Source: Gnetum montanum | Lineage: Eukaryota; Streptophyta; Gnetopsida; Gnetales; Gnetaceae | Assembly: GCA_015680685.1 (NCBI GenBank) | Contig: MNCI01027002.1 | Location: forward strand, 1 to 62,000 | Length of the DNA stretch: 62,000 bases | Direction: 5' to 3' | Part shown: piece after piece, positions 32,829-44,158 of the stretch | How positions within the stretch are numbered: position 1 is the first letter of the stretch | How the letters are laid out: the number at the start of each line of letters is the position of its first letter | Translations under genes and position numbers: made by a program | The notes under the pieces: model-generated | Seen by the model: the letters and a program-made list of their open reading frames with translations, nothing else | Databases searched by the model: none | Told to the model about the DNA's origin: nothing

Positions 32829-33591
32829 GGTTTTATCTCCTATGCTATGAGGTGAAGGGTTGAGAGAACTAACTAACTCTAACTAATGTCCTAAGTCTAA
32901 ATTAACTAGCGTCAGCATTCGTTCCCACTTACCGTACACATCTTGAACTATGCAACTATGGCTACCAAACGCTAATCGTTACTGGGCTCACCACACGTAA
33001 CGCACATGCTCGAAGTGGTCGTACTGAGGCACTTAACTAGCCTAAACGTGATGAGCAACCGATTCCTTGACTAGGCGTACACATCCGTAGATGCTTGTAA
33101 TCAAGTCGTACTCATCGTGCGTTCTAGGAGTTGAGGGTGAGAGAGACTAATCGCGATGAGCAGCCGATTCCTTGATTAGCCGTACACATTCGTCAATGCT
33201 CATAATCAAGTCATACTCATACCGCGCTAATGCAGGTAATAAATAATAGGTAGGAAATAACATGTGATAAACCTATTCCATGCACTACAAGGTTTATTCA
33301 CAAAGCTCGTCTTTATTGCCGTACACAACTTGCGTTCAGGTACAAAGCTGCTTGAATAAAGATCTATTCACTTGGGGACTCCTACTGCAGGCACATGGAA
33401 AATCTTCTATCTTTGGAGTGATCAAACTGCCAGAGTTTCCCTACTTTAAGCCTATGATTTGAAATGAGGGAAGTGTCGCCTCTTATTTATAGATTTGGCA
33501 GCGGACTGCGATATCACATGGGATGCAATATCACAACGGCCGTGATATCGTGTACACGATATCGTGGCTCATGCAATATCGCGTCTCATCA
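32829..33591 (-). repeat. 3' LTR of E1 (outer end truncated)
   Basis: Aligns with 39525-40290 throughout (GGTTTTATCTCCTATGCTAT to ...CGTCTCATCA). It lacks the outermost ~200 bp present at 39326-39524. Two related ~75-bp blocks inside it (around 33049-33130 and 33156-33230, with CCGATTCCTTGA.TAG and AATCAAGTC.TACTCAT) show an internal duplication, also present in the right LTR. Confidence 0.92.
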
Positions 33592-33627
33592 TACCCCCAT
33601 GACTGAATAAAAACTCATCCTTGAGTT
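33592..33627 (-). other. Polypurine block of E1
   Basis: On the minus strand, AAGGATGAG, a T-run, then GTCATGGGGGTA abuts the LTR start TGATGAGACGC. The block is shared with A, C, D and E2. Confidence 0.85.
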
Positions 33628-35530
33628 CCTTACAATAATATTAGGTAGGTATGGAATTATTGAGGGGAATGGAACTAATGGGATGACATGTGAACGGATC
33701 ATCATTACAAGACTTGACAAAACTGGTGTTCATGACAACAAGGGTGAACACCTTATTACAATGACATTAGGCCTTAATTGGCAGCTGAGAGAAAGAGAGA
33801 GAAAGAAGTGTTGCTGCTACCAATGCCAAGATTGTGTCTTTGTTGTCCATCCCTAAGCGCGCCATCAATCTTGCTCCTTACATAGCTTTTTCAGCACTGC
33901 TCCATTCCAAGTGTTTGCTCCAGATCCAATCTGTTGTTGTATGATCGCCATATGCACACACAACACAATCATATATTAGTAAGGATAAATGAATCATGAT
34001 GTAATTAATACCTTGCTTTTGTGTAGGTTCATTGGCTAGGTTGTGGTATGGCTAATACGGATTTGGGAATATATTGATGAGGACTATCGAAGGTGTAGGG
34101 ATTAGTAAGAAAATCAAAAATTTCGGGGCTAGGAGAAAATTGAAAAAATCAAGCCCCGTACCCCTATGACTAATTGTGAACCTCCGGAAAAGGAGTAAGA
34201 AAGATAGATAAAAAGGGAAAACTATGGCATCGATGAAATGGATGTCAAGATGGAAACGAACAAAATAAAATTAATTGCAAAATGTTAAGGAAAAGAAGTT
34301 AACAGGTGCCCCAAATAGGAATGTCAGTGGGTCCTCCCCAAAGCAGGCTCATGCCCTTAATGCCCTGACAAACCCACATTCAAAGAGGCCGTAGGCTCCG
34401 GGAATGTCCTTTGGAACAAGAGTTAAAGTCTTCACCGCAAGAATTTACCAAAAAGAAAACAATGCATCTACCAAAATATACACTAATGATACAACCAGCA
34501 ATGAGGTGAACAATGGAAAGAAGGATGGAGAGAAGAGAATGGAATGGAATCCCAAGAACAAGGTGGTGTACAACCCCTTGTGTGTTTTATGATTAATATG
34601 ACTTGGCAAATCTCATTTCAACTTTGGCCTCAAACCAACCACATCCAGTGACTTTGCATCAATGCATTTGGCTAAACCATCCACTTAGATAACAAGGGTG
34701 CCTTCCCCCAAGAGCCACCACCATTCCGACGAAACGAAGAAGAGAATGAGAAGTGAGAAGGGCCTTAGTTAGAGGGAACACTTTTGGTTCCATAACCAGT
34801 GCTTGTAGCCCAAGTTTATTTCGTCTAAGGGGTGTGCTTTGAATTCTCACTTTTTTTTGTTTTTTGTTTTGTGTTTTTATGCATGAGAACCACACCATGC
34901 AAAGAATTTTTATTTTTATTATCTCAGCTTTTGATAATTGGGTAACATCGGAACGGTAAGAAAACTCAAGAAGAAAACATCCAAGAACCCCAAGAGAATG
35001 GCCAACACAAAAGCATCAAGTTCCCTTGAAGTCACACCCTTTTCAATCCTTGAGTCCTTCCTTAGTTTGAGAAATACCCAGTCACCGATTCGTGTAGGTT
35101 CTTATTAGAAGGGGACTATACATTTCCAAGCTGAGAGAGACCATAGAAACTAGTGGATGGATGGATGAAGTGGTCTCATTTCCTGCCATATCAAAAGAAA
35201 CATACCTTAGTATCAACATTGTGACTTAAAGGTAAAAACCAAACATTAGCAATCAATATGAAAACATTGCATACCATCATTCTGAACACTTATTGAGTGA
35301 CAAACTTACAGGGTGGATCGCACACACACACAAAAAATGGAAAAAGTATAATGATGTTGTAAAACAAAAACTAGAAAAGTTAAAGAAATTTGTAAAAAAA
35401 AAAATTAGAGAAGTTAAAGGAATTTGTAAAACAAAAACATGTAAAACAAAAACTTATAAAACAAAAACGTGTAAAACAAAAATGTGTAAAACAAAAAAGT
35501 TGTAAAACAAAAACCTAAAAGAACTGAGGG
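33628..35530 (-). other. Noncoding spacer of E1
   Basis: No protein motif seen. Parts match E2 (34310-34600 with 47200-47480; 34780-35260 with 47670-48140). Repeats of a 15-16 bp AAAACNTGTAAAACA type fill 35395-35510. The open frames here are low-complexity. Confidence 0.7.
35395..35512. repeat. Low-complexity AAAACAAAAACNTGT repeat
   Basis: (G/A)TAAAACAAAAAC-type units of 15-16 bp repeat about seven times. The matching zone of E2 (48200-48360) is also A/C-rich but less regular. Confidence 0.85.
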
Positions 35531-35819
35531 CCCCATATGATTAGCATAGGTGGCCATCTCCCCCATGACTGAGTTGTAAGGGAGAGATCTGAAATAATGA
35601 GCGTTTGTTTGAATTTTGTAGAAGTGGCCAACTTCTCCCAACTGATGTTCTTAGGTTGAGGGGTGGAAGTTGGCGATGCTCATGTTTCAATGTGTCTATG
35701 CCTTCGTTGTTGGCATGGATTTCCTTAGTTCGTTCCATGCATATTTGTCTACTCCTTTAAGTAGTTGTCAACCATGGGGTGTCTACTACTGGTTGTGTGG
35801 TTGCTACATACAGGAATCT

Positions 35820-36270
35820 TTATTTCAAAGTTTCAAGAGCACACCTGCTGCATGGAGGCATTTCCTCCATGTCATCACCTGATGAATCACTGTATGTGAT
35901 GCATGGAACTTTCCTCTTCTCGATCTTTCCACAAATGTTTATCTTAGAACTTTCTAAGGAAATATCGCGGATCCTAAGGCATGAGTCTACCGTACTTAGC
36001 CATGCCCTTCCCATTATAATTGGGAAGTCCCCTTCATTATTGTTAACTTCAATCACCAGGAAATCGGCTGGGTAAGACCAACCACACACAGTGGTAATGA
36101 TGTCCTCTACCAATCCCAAGGGAATGGTAATGGACTGGTCTGCCAGCTCTAGTTGAACATTGCTCTTCTTAAGTTGGGGTAGGTTCCAGGTGTGATACAT
36201 CTCTCGTGAAATTAAGTTAACTCCAGAACCTGAGTCAAGAAGAGCCCTATGTGGTTTATTTCCAGCGATC
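35820..36270 (-). pseudogene. Retropepsin-like protease of E1
   Basis: On the minus strand, HRALLDSGSGVNLISREMY at about 36250-36193 contains the intact D-S-G catalytic triplet. It continues with WSYPADFLVIEV, GDFPIIMGRAWLSTVD (flap and second hydrophobic-Gly region) and ISLESSKINICGKIEKRK. The frame is open from 36200 to 35820 with one stop near 36273. It would process Gag. As the only enzyme left in E1, it implies this element relied on a pol-bearing partner for copying. Relatives F and E2 have a mutated triplet. Confidence 0.82.
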
Positions 36271-39187
36271 TAGAGATAGATTAAGGGACTCCCAGGGTCA
36301 GTTAGTTTCCTAGGAAGGTGGCCTACCTTGATCCAGTCAGTTACGGTATGCATTAACATAACTGTATGCATTAAGATCTGTTGGACTGAAGGGTGCTCCG
36401 AAGTGTTAGATGGTGGAGGAGTGTACATGGCCTCAACTACTTGTTGTTGCGAGAGTTTGTCTAGGCTTTTAGTTCTGAAGTAGGGTCTTCTTTTTTTATA
36501 GTTGTCAGAACCATCAGCAGGTTGAATATTTATAGTTCTTGCAACATGACGTTGTTGCGGTTGAGGAGGAAGTTCCCCTTGCATTGTTGGAGTAGGAGGT
36601 GTTATGGGAACTACTTGTGGTGGAAAAGGTGCAGATGGATTACTGGTATGTGGTTACGGTATGTGTTAACATAACCATATGTGTTAAGCTCTGATTTTGG
36701 ATGGAAGGATGCTCTGAAGTGTTAGATGAAGGAGGAGTGAACATGGGCCCAACCGCTTGTTGTTGCGAGAGTTTGTCTGGGCTTTTAGTTATGAAGTAGG
36801 GTCTTCTCTTTTTACAGTTGTTAGAACCAGCAGCAAGTTGAATATTTATAGTTCTTGCAACGTGACGTTGCTGCGGTTGAGAAGGAAGTTCCCCTTGCAT
36901 TGTTGGAGTAGGAGGTGTTATGGGAACTACTACTGGTGGAAGAGGTGCGGATGGATTAGGAGGATGATGTGGATATGGAGTGTCTCCCGAAGGAGAAGGA
37001 GTCCTTCTAAAGTACTCCCGAACTTGGTAGTGATAGTTGGGGGTTGTGTGACCCATAGAGTCACTTGGAGAAATCGTCTACTGTACATAATATCCATAAG
37101 GGTCAGGCTGCCGGTAAGGGTACTGATGTTTCGGCGATGGCATCCCCCATGACTGTGGGTATTGCCACCGTTAATGCTGTTCGATGGGCTGTGGTGGAGT
37201 TCCACTTGGATAATACGTTAGTGGTTGGTGGAACTGCCTTGGGTTACCTTGTGGATAAGGTAACCTTCGGGGTGTTTGCCGTTGGTTGAGTCTTGGATTA
37301 AGCACATACACCCCAGACTCCTATAGATGTGAGATGATGGGGCAACATCCCTTAGGATGGTCATAGTGGTAGATCTCACATCCACCGTCATCGTCTGTGT
37401 CTGATTCCACAACCACATCAGAGTTAGTGATTTTCCCCTTACTCTTGTTATGTGTAGGGCTTAAATCTCTCCATTTTTTCTTACCTTTATCACTACTTTG
37501 TTCTACCTTAGAATCTTCTACAATTTTTAAGACAGTTTCAATTTTAGAGTCTAAGGAACTCCATACGTCATCTACGTTAGCTGCTATTTCTATTGTTAAC
37601 TTTTGGATTGGCAAGGTTTTCTGGTTCACCAACTATTTGAGTGGTGACTCATCCTCTTCATCACAAAATTTCACTCCCTTCTTTCGAAGGGAGGGATCTC
37701 AGTTGTACTCTTCCACACTTTCCCTTTTTCATAGCTCACCTTCTTCGTTTGCTACTTGCTCCAACAAGCTTTTTACTTCATGGGCTCTAATTTTTGATAA
37801 TCGCCCTTGGGCATAAGTCATAAGGGTTCTCCGAGTTTCATGCCTTAGCCCATTCACGATGTGGCAAAGTTGATCCCGTTGTGCGTACCCATGGCCCGGG
37901 CAACGATGTAACAATGTGTAATAGTAGGCCATGGTAGCATCCAAGGATTCATGAGTACCTTGCTTCCAGCCTTGGATCTGCTTATGCAAATTGGACACTC
38001 TAGAGTACATTTGATACTTTTCGTTGAACAGTTCTAGCATCATACTCCACCTCCTGATGGCTTCCGGTTCTAAGGACTGGTACTAGCTCTCTGCTTCCTT
38101 GATGAGTGTCCTTGGGAAAACTTAAGTTTTTGCCACTCATTTTCTATATTCTGCAAGGCACAGGCATCGTGGAATGCTTGTAAATGATTTTGTGGATCAG
38201 CATTGTATCCCCCTTCAAATCATGGGATGTTGTTCATGTCTAAACGCCTGATCTGACTATCTTTTAACTGCCTTGTGGGAATCCTAATTGCCTCTATTAT
38301 GTCAAGCATACTTCAAGTTGTGAGTAGGGGCTCATCATGATCATCTCTTTCATGAGGCCTGTGATGTTTGCATTGTTCCCTACTTTCCCTACGTCCTTGC
38401 CCTTGTCCTCTCTCTCGACTTTCTCATCAAGGTTTTTCGTCCTTCTTACCTTTATCCTCTCCGTTGTGTTCATGGTGGCTACGCCCAGATGTGGAAGGAG
38501 AGGATGAGTGATGTGAAGAAGGGGAAGAAGAAGGGGAACCATCGCCATGATGATGTTTCTTGCCTTCCCATCGGCTGCTATGGCCCCGATCGTGGTGATG
38601 ATCAAAGTGCTCACCCTTAGCATGAGTGGTTGTTCCCTCTATGAATAGTTGGTGTTCACGGGCATCAGATCCAAGGATATGTATCATTGATCATAGGTTC
38701 TAATACCCAACGTCCTCACCATCATTAGGAGGGGGAACATCGTTTTCTAAAGAACCCGTGATAAGGTGTTCCTCATCTCCTATTTCGCTAAGGACGTGCG
38801 AGGCTTTGCCCTTTAGAAAAGTATGTTGACTCTCCTACCTTAAGTCCCTCATATGTTGGGCATCTATAGGATAATAATCCCTCATGTCAAAATCTTCCGC
38901 AACGTATTCATCATATAGTTCAGTTATGCCTATCTGTGCCAAGCATGGAAAAGCATGCGAGAGACTGATCGATGTGGGGGTAACACAATGTTACCTTGCA
39001 AATCTCTCCATCGTAGCTGTTCATCTTGATGGAGGATAAAAGTAAAGTTGGAAATATGCTCATCGGGATGAGTATATATCATCTTATATTGTTTAGGACT
39101 TGGATGATTTTGGTTATGTGTTTTATGTTGCCGACTTTCTTGTGTATGGTCCTTAGGTGGTGAATTGCTCTTATGAGAAAAAGGCAT
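36270..39187 (-). pseudogene. gag of E1
   Basis: Structural protein of the element. The start at 39187 (MPFSHKSNSPPK) is 138 bp inside the LTR. The N-terminal block NFTFILHQDEQLRWRDLQGN is shared with E2. Then comes a Ser/His-rich linker (SPSSSPSSHHSSSPSTSGR near 38530). The gag domain at 38220-37740 contains ALQNIENEWQKL, RWSMMLELFNEKYQMYSRV, HESLDATMAYYYTLLHRC and GLRHETRRTLMTYAQGRL. A Cys/His cluster (CEIYHYDHPKGCCP) lies near 37380-37340, and a Tyr/Gln/Pro-rich tail follows (RQPDPYGYYVQ) up to the duplicated part. Several stops and shifts break the frame, but long pieces are open. The domain order matches F, E2 and D. Confidence 0.85.
36346..36956 (-). repeat. 313-bp tandem duplication in E1 gag tail
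   Basis: Units at about 36346-36658 and 36659-36956. Both encode ITPPTPTMQGELP, QPQQRHVARTINIQ and SNTSEHPS. The period is not a multiple of three, so the duplication puts the two units in different frames. E2 and F do not have it. Confidence 0.88.
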
Positions 39188-39307
39188 TTTTGTTGGTGTG
39201 CTATTTCATCATTATATAATTTTTCTTGATTAACCTAAAGGTTCGTTAAGGCTCACAATGATGTGAGTGATATCCCTTATGTTCTATTTGACGTACAAAC
39301 ACCTAGT

Positions 39308-39324
39308 CCTCGACAACAGTGCCA
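39308..39324 (-). other. Primer binding site of E1 (tRNA-Asp type)
   Basis: TGGCACTGTTGTCGAGG on the minus strand, one base inside the LTR. It differs from the complement of the plant tRNA-Asp 3' end (TGGCGCCGTTGCCGGGG) at four positions, all C-to-T or G-to-A. Confidence 0.85.
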
Positions 39325-39325
39325 A

Positions 39326-40290
39326 TGATGAGTGGCGAGGTACCCTTACACTCAACCATACGAAACGAGCATAGCATGTGTGATCCGGTTGAACTCCGTA
39401 GACTAAATGCCTACATGCCTCATGGAACACTAGGGGTTAATCATTCGTTGTCTTCCCAGACTTACTTGTATGTGTCACGGTGTATGGTTAAGCAAGTCTG
39501 AGGTATATGATTTTTATGGTCTTTTTGGGTTTTATCTCCTATGCTATGAGGTGAAGGGTTGAGAGAACTAACTAACTCTAACTAATGTCCTAAGTCTAAA
39601 TTAACTAGCATCAACATCCATTTCCACTTACCATACACACCCTGAACTATGCAACTGTGGCTACCAAATGCTAATCATTACTGGGATCACCACACATAAC
39701 GTAGGTGCTCGAAGTGGTCGTATGGAGGCACTTAACTAGCCTAAATGTGATGAGTAGCTGATTCCTTGACTAGGAGTACACATCCATAGATGCTTGTAAT
39801 CAAGTCATACTCATCCTGCGTTCTAGGAGTTGAGGGTGAGAGAGACTAATTATGATGAGCAGCCGATTCCTTGATTAGCCATACACATTCGTCAATGCTC
39901 GTAATCAAGTCGTACTCATACTGCACTAATGCAGGTAATAAATAATAGGTAGGAAATAACATGTAATAAACCTATTCCATGCACTGCAAGGTTTATCCAC
40001 AAAGCTTGTCTTTATTGCCGTACACAACTTGCGTTCAGGTACAAAGCTACTCGAATATAGATTCGTTGACTTGGGGACTCCTACTACGGGCACATGGAAA
40101 ATATTCTATCTTTGGAGTGATGAAACTGCCAGAGTTTCCTTACTTTAAGCCTATGATTCAAAATGAGGGGAGTGCTGCCTCTTATTTATAGATTTGGTGG
40201 CAGACCGCGATATCGCGTACGTGATATCGCAGGGGACGACGCGATATCGTGTATGCGATATCACGACTCATGCGATATCGCGTCTCATCA
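39326..40290 (-). repeat. 5' LTR of E1 (complete)
   Basis: 965 bp. On the plus strand it runs from TGATGAGTGGCGAGG to GCGTCTCATCA. Its termini form the short inverted repeat TGATGAG...CTCATCA. It is bounded by the primer site on the inside. Five GATATC palindromes lie at the U3 end (40209-40279). Confidence 0.92.
40209..40279 (-). promoter_or_regulatory. Cluster of five GATATC palindromes at the U3 end of the E1 5' LTR
   Basis: GATATC at 40209, 40223, 40243, 40257 and 40274, several extended to CGCGATATCGCG or GCGATATCGC. The left LTR has the same five sites (33510, 33528, 33544, 33559, 33575), two changed to AATATC. E2 LTRs keep one to three. The position beside the LTR end suits integrase-end or enhancer binding; this is inference only. 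Confidence 0.6.
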
Positions 40291-40504
40291 ATGAAATAAA
40301 ACTATGAGAGTTTGGGTAATAATGAACCAAAATATCTATTTGCTATGACAAGCAGTTGGTATTTATAGGCTAGAGTAGGCCTAAAAATATCATATCAATG
40401 ACATCATAGGTAGGCCTATGGTAGATATGATATTGTACTTGACTTATAAATAGTTCATCAACTTTCACAGGCTATATCAAATTGTACATCATTATTAGCA
40501 AACA

Positions 40505-40870
40505 AAATGCCAAGAACTAGGACTACTATGAGGACATAGTCGACGAATGTAACTCGAGACATAATGATGGTGACAACTATACTTCTTCCAAAAGCAGATC
40601 TCATGATGCAAGTAAGGACAAGGTGTAGCATACTCAAGTCATGAAGCTTCAGGTACTGCCTTTCTTTGCCACTATTTAGGATATCATAAATTTCTTTGAA
40701 GACTACGATATTAGTAAGAATGATGTGCAAATTCTATGCAATGCTAATGGAAGAGCCACTTGGGAAGCATATGTGGATATCCATAATTTTGAAGATTCTA
40801 AGGTTGCAATGAAGAAAGTTAGAATGACAATAGAAAAATTGGAAATGATTAGAGCTATGACTAGTGCTTT
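40505..40870 (+). pseudogene. Fragment of an RRM (hnRNP H/F-like) protein gene
   Basis: One frame reads YYEDIVDECNSRHNDGDNY, a Ser/Lys linker, then VLPFFATI, DIINFFEDYDISKNDVQIL, NANGRAT, EAYVDIHNFEDSKVAMKK and RMTIEKLEM. This is the pattern of the quasi-RRM of hnRNP H/F-type proteins (LPFxAT.xDI.xFF, G.ATGEAYV, A..K...TIG). A TAG at 40676-40678 sits where Gln is expected and another TAG lies near 40520. Key glycines are changed (ATW for ATG) and the part after MTI is lost. A host RNA-binding protein gene piece stranded between E1 and copy C; no intron is visible within it. Confidence 0.75.
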
Positions 40871-42100
40871 GTTTTATGTCTTTTATGAAATTAATTGTTG
40901 AGCTCAGAGGGTTTAGGGAATTTGTAATACTTAGATTGAATTGAAATATCTTTATTGTGAAGTGTTTCATCATCTTCAGTTTATCTTGCCTAAATGTTTA
41001 AAATTTTAGATGAATTTGCTTTTCCTTATTTTCTCTTTGTAAAATCCATTGAATCTCACTCTATTTCTAGTTTTCTTGTGGAATTTTCTCTCTAGAGGAT
41101 ATTAAGAGTGTATTTTGGCAAAATTGGGCTCAAGCAGTTTTGTGAAATTTTATTTGTTTCAAGTAATGTACTATAGGAACTCTATAGACTAATTAACTTG
41201 ACATAATAGGAATTTTTAATGACTCACAACATTTGAAAAAGTTAGCTAAATTTCTTTTATGATAGTCAGTTACAATTTCATACACAAACCTAACCATTTC
41301 GACATTCATAATAGAAAACACACATTTACAATTAGTTTGCTCTATAACCACTTAGTTTATTTGGAGGTATATGGGCCTTGGCATTGCCAGAGACCAACAA
41401 GTAACTAAACCCAAGTTTGAAGGAACATTGGTTGTCCCAAACGGTCACCAATAGATACAATATTGTAAGGCTTGAAATATCACATCAATGATGTTACATG
41501 TATGATATCTCTCATACAAAAACATATATAAATGCATGGACTATTAAAAGAATTTTCATTTATGTCATTTTACACAAGAGGGTTTCATGTTATTTTCTAT
41601 CACAAAACCTTCATAGTCCCACATCTTCCTTACAACATAATTGAGTTGATCCATTATTGAATCCTTTTTTTCTCAAAATGACCATCTCAGTTGTGGGGAA
41701 GCATGTTACACATAGTTTTTATGAATTATGCAAATTTTTCCTAATGCCTAGAAGATTAATTAATGGTAAGTATAAAAAAAGATCATAACATTTTGATCTA
41801 ATCTAAGTCAATAAATTTAATGTTTCCTCCCAATTAATAATTCAAATACCTTTTAAATCATAAATCAAAGATAGTGATGATCTATAAAGCTAAAATTATT
41901 TTTGATCATTTAGAAAGTTATTTAATTGTTTTATTAAAGGATTTTTCTAAATGAGGAAATTTTCTAAACTGAAAAATTTTCTAAACTTTGTAATCCAAAT
42001 TAAAAATAAAACTGATTATGTATAATGCTTTTAATTAAAACCTAAAATTTGATGAAGGGTTATGTACCATTAGGAATATTTCTAGAGTTTTTTGGGTAAC
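40871..42100. other. AT-rich region without a recognised gene
   Basis: No coding motif. A phrase at 40390-40420 (AATATCATATCAATGACATCA) recurs in altered form at about 41478 (AATATCACATCAATGATGTTA), flanking the RRM fragment. The last part, 42000-42120, leads into ORF copy C. Confidence 0.45.
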
Positions 42101-42123
42101 CTTGAATTTTCTTATGATTGTAG

Positions 42124-43914
42124 ATACTACCAAAAAAAAAAAAAAAATACCAGAAGTTGGAGGACTATCACAACCAAGTGAAAAGAGGCCTAGAGGAAGA
42201 GCAAGAAGATGAAGCATAGAATAAACTTCTCATATGAAGCAAAAGATACAATCATATTCATTTTAACAACGTACACCAATAATAGGATAATCTTTGTAGG
42301 CAGAAATGGATGCAGTACTAACTCTAGAGGAAGGACAATACCTCACACTCTTCAATGAGTGTCTATAGGACACTTAAGAGAAATCCATCATGTCCATTGT
42401 AATAGTGGAACTTAATTTTGGATCATTTATGGAGTTCACATCTGTAGAGATTTGCAAAAAACTTCAAACCTCATCATTCTAGCCCACTGTTTCAAGTAAT
42501 GGTGAATGATATCTCGAGAAAGTTCATCAATTTGGTAGAATAAACAAGATGATGAAAATATGAAGATTAAGTGAGTAATAGTACCATATTTAGTTGAAAA
42601 AACTATCAAAAAACTAGATATACAAAATGTCAGAGTTAACACTGCCCAAATCTCAATATAGTAAAATACATATACAAGAAATTTATGGTTATAGAGGACA
42701 TATGAGACCATTGAAATAGAGTATAATGGATTATCCATGGTAGAAAAGATTTACTTCAAGATTGGGATGCATNNNNNNNNNNNNNNNNNNNNNNNNNNNN
42801 NNNNNNNNNNNNNNNNNNNNNNNNNNNNNNNNNNNNNNNNNNNNNNNNNNNNNNNNNNNNNNNNNNNNNNNNNNNNNNNNNNNNNNNNNNNNNNNNNNNN
42901 NNNNNNNNNNNNNNNNNNNNNNNNNNNNNNNNNNNNNNNNNNNNNNNNNNNNNNNNNNNNNNNNNNNNNNNNNNNNNNNNNNNNTTATCACTCCATGAGA
43001 AGAAGAGAATAAGAAGATTATTGTAGAAAAATTGAGGTTGAAAGACATTGAAAAATAGAAGAACATACTTACGAAAATTATTCATCAACTAAGATAGTAA
43101 TTTTCTAAAGTTAACTTAGATATGAGACAACTTACTTGTGAAAACATGACCTTATCAATTTGAGAAGTACATGCAATCAAATAAAAATCAGCTATTGATA
43201 TTAGCGCATGACAGAATGAGGTTAAGAAACTTGATAGGCTTAAAGAACACTTTAGGGATCAAGTTGGAATGTAAAAGCAAATTACTAAAAAAAATCTAGA
43301 TAATCAAGGGTAAGATCAGTACCATTACATAGTAGAAACTTAAATGGCAACCCATCTTAGATAGTCTTTCCCTTCTCCACTAAGCTAAGTTGAAGAATAA
43401 AGATCTATAGATAGAAGATTAAACAGAATACATGGGGTTAGAAAATCTATGCTATGCTAACTTGACCATGTTAATAGTATGTAGGTTAAGAAGAAAACTA
43501 AAGCAACAAATCTTCCATGTTAATATGGAAGATGAATAACTGAAACCCCACATTGTAAACTATGCAGTTCAAGTAGTAAAATGAAATTATTAAGACCAAA
43601 ATGATGTTTTAGCAAATTTGACTAGAAGAATAACTAATTATTAGAAATTACAAAAGATGATCAAATCCTTTGAAGTAGAAGGTACATAGTTTGTAGCATG
43701 GCATGTCAAAGATAATAAAATGTTCCCATAACTACCATGTCCTTGGGAAGTATTAACACCTATGAATATTGTTGAGTTAGCCTGGACAATGCATGATCCC
43801 AAGACTAAAGAAGAAAATCTAAGAGCCTAAGAGAATTTCTAAACATGTATTAATTCAAGAAGTTGGATGGTAAAGGAAAAAATCCAATGGAGGAGCCACC
43901 GCCACTATGAACTT
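42124..43914 (+). pseudogene. Coiled-coil ORF copy C (env position), interrupted by a gap
   Basis: Not recognised as a known family. The start position aligned with copies B and D reads ATACTACCAAAA at 42124, so the ATG has become ATA. TTATGATTGTAG precedes it. The N-terminal block at 42400-42560 includes VELNFGSFMEFTSVEICKKL, then VHQFGRI after a shift, with KIYFKIGM just before the gap. After the gap come coiled-coil stretches matching copy A (ENKKIIVEKLRLKDIEK near 43010) and the C-terminal block (PCPWEVLTPMNIVELAWTMH near 43735, KTKEEN), ending KGKNPMEEPPPL near 43905. It is much closer to copy A than to B or D. Confidence 0.72.
42773..42984. other. Assembly gap (212 N)
   Basis: A run of N. 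The matching part of copy A spans about 610 bp, so either the gap length is nominal or copy C carries a deletion. Confidence 0.98.
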
Positions 43915-44124
43915 GAAGAGACTACATCAATCTCTATTTTATTCTCTCCTTTTTTGTTTTGTTCTATGTTTGTCATGTGTCAATCATACATTGCATGATA
44001 ATTTTGTAACACCACTCAAACAAAGATGTGACATTCATAGTAGATTTAGTCATTATATATGACATCATGTCAAGTCCATGTAACCCCATAGGTTATAATG
44101 AACTCTATGCTCCTTTTGGTTGAA

Positions 44125-44158
44125 CTTGAGGATGAGTTCTTAGTTAGTCATAGGGGCA
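44125..44158 (+). other. Polypurine block of copy C
   Basis: CTTGAGGATGAG, then TAGTCATAGGGGCA, immediately before TGATAAAACACT. Confidence 0.78.

Larger units (their letters stand above)
32829..40290 (-). mobile_element. Element E1: gag-protease LTR retrotransposon without RT/RNaseH/integrase
   Basis: Two near-identical LTRs (32829-33591 and 39326-40290) in direct orientation, a tRNA-Asp primer site at 39308-39324, gag from 39187 leftward, a protease near 36200-35820, a ~2.1-kb noncoding stretch, and a polypurine tract at 33592. The region that holds pol in element F is missing between protease and the post-integrase sequence. The left LTR has lost about 200 bp at its outer end, so no target duplication can be read. 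CG dinucleotides are better kept than in F, suggesting a younger copy. Confidence 0.9.

Noticed and set aside
35293-35505. Lys/Thr-rich 70-codon frame with KTKTCKTK repeats
   Set aside because: Translation of a low-complexity AAAACAAAAACNTGT repeat in the noncoding spacer of E1.
36757-37152. 131-codon plus-strand frame inside E1
   Set aside because: Antisense shadow of the Pro/Gln/Tyr-rich gag tail, which matches E2 and F on the minus strand.
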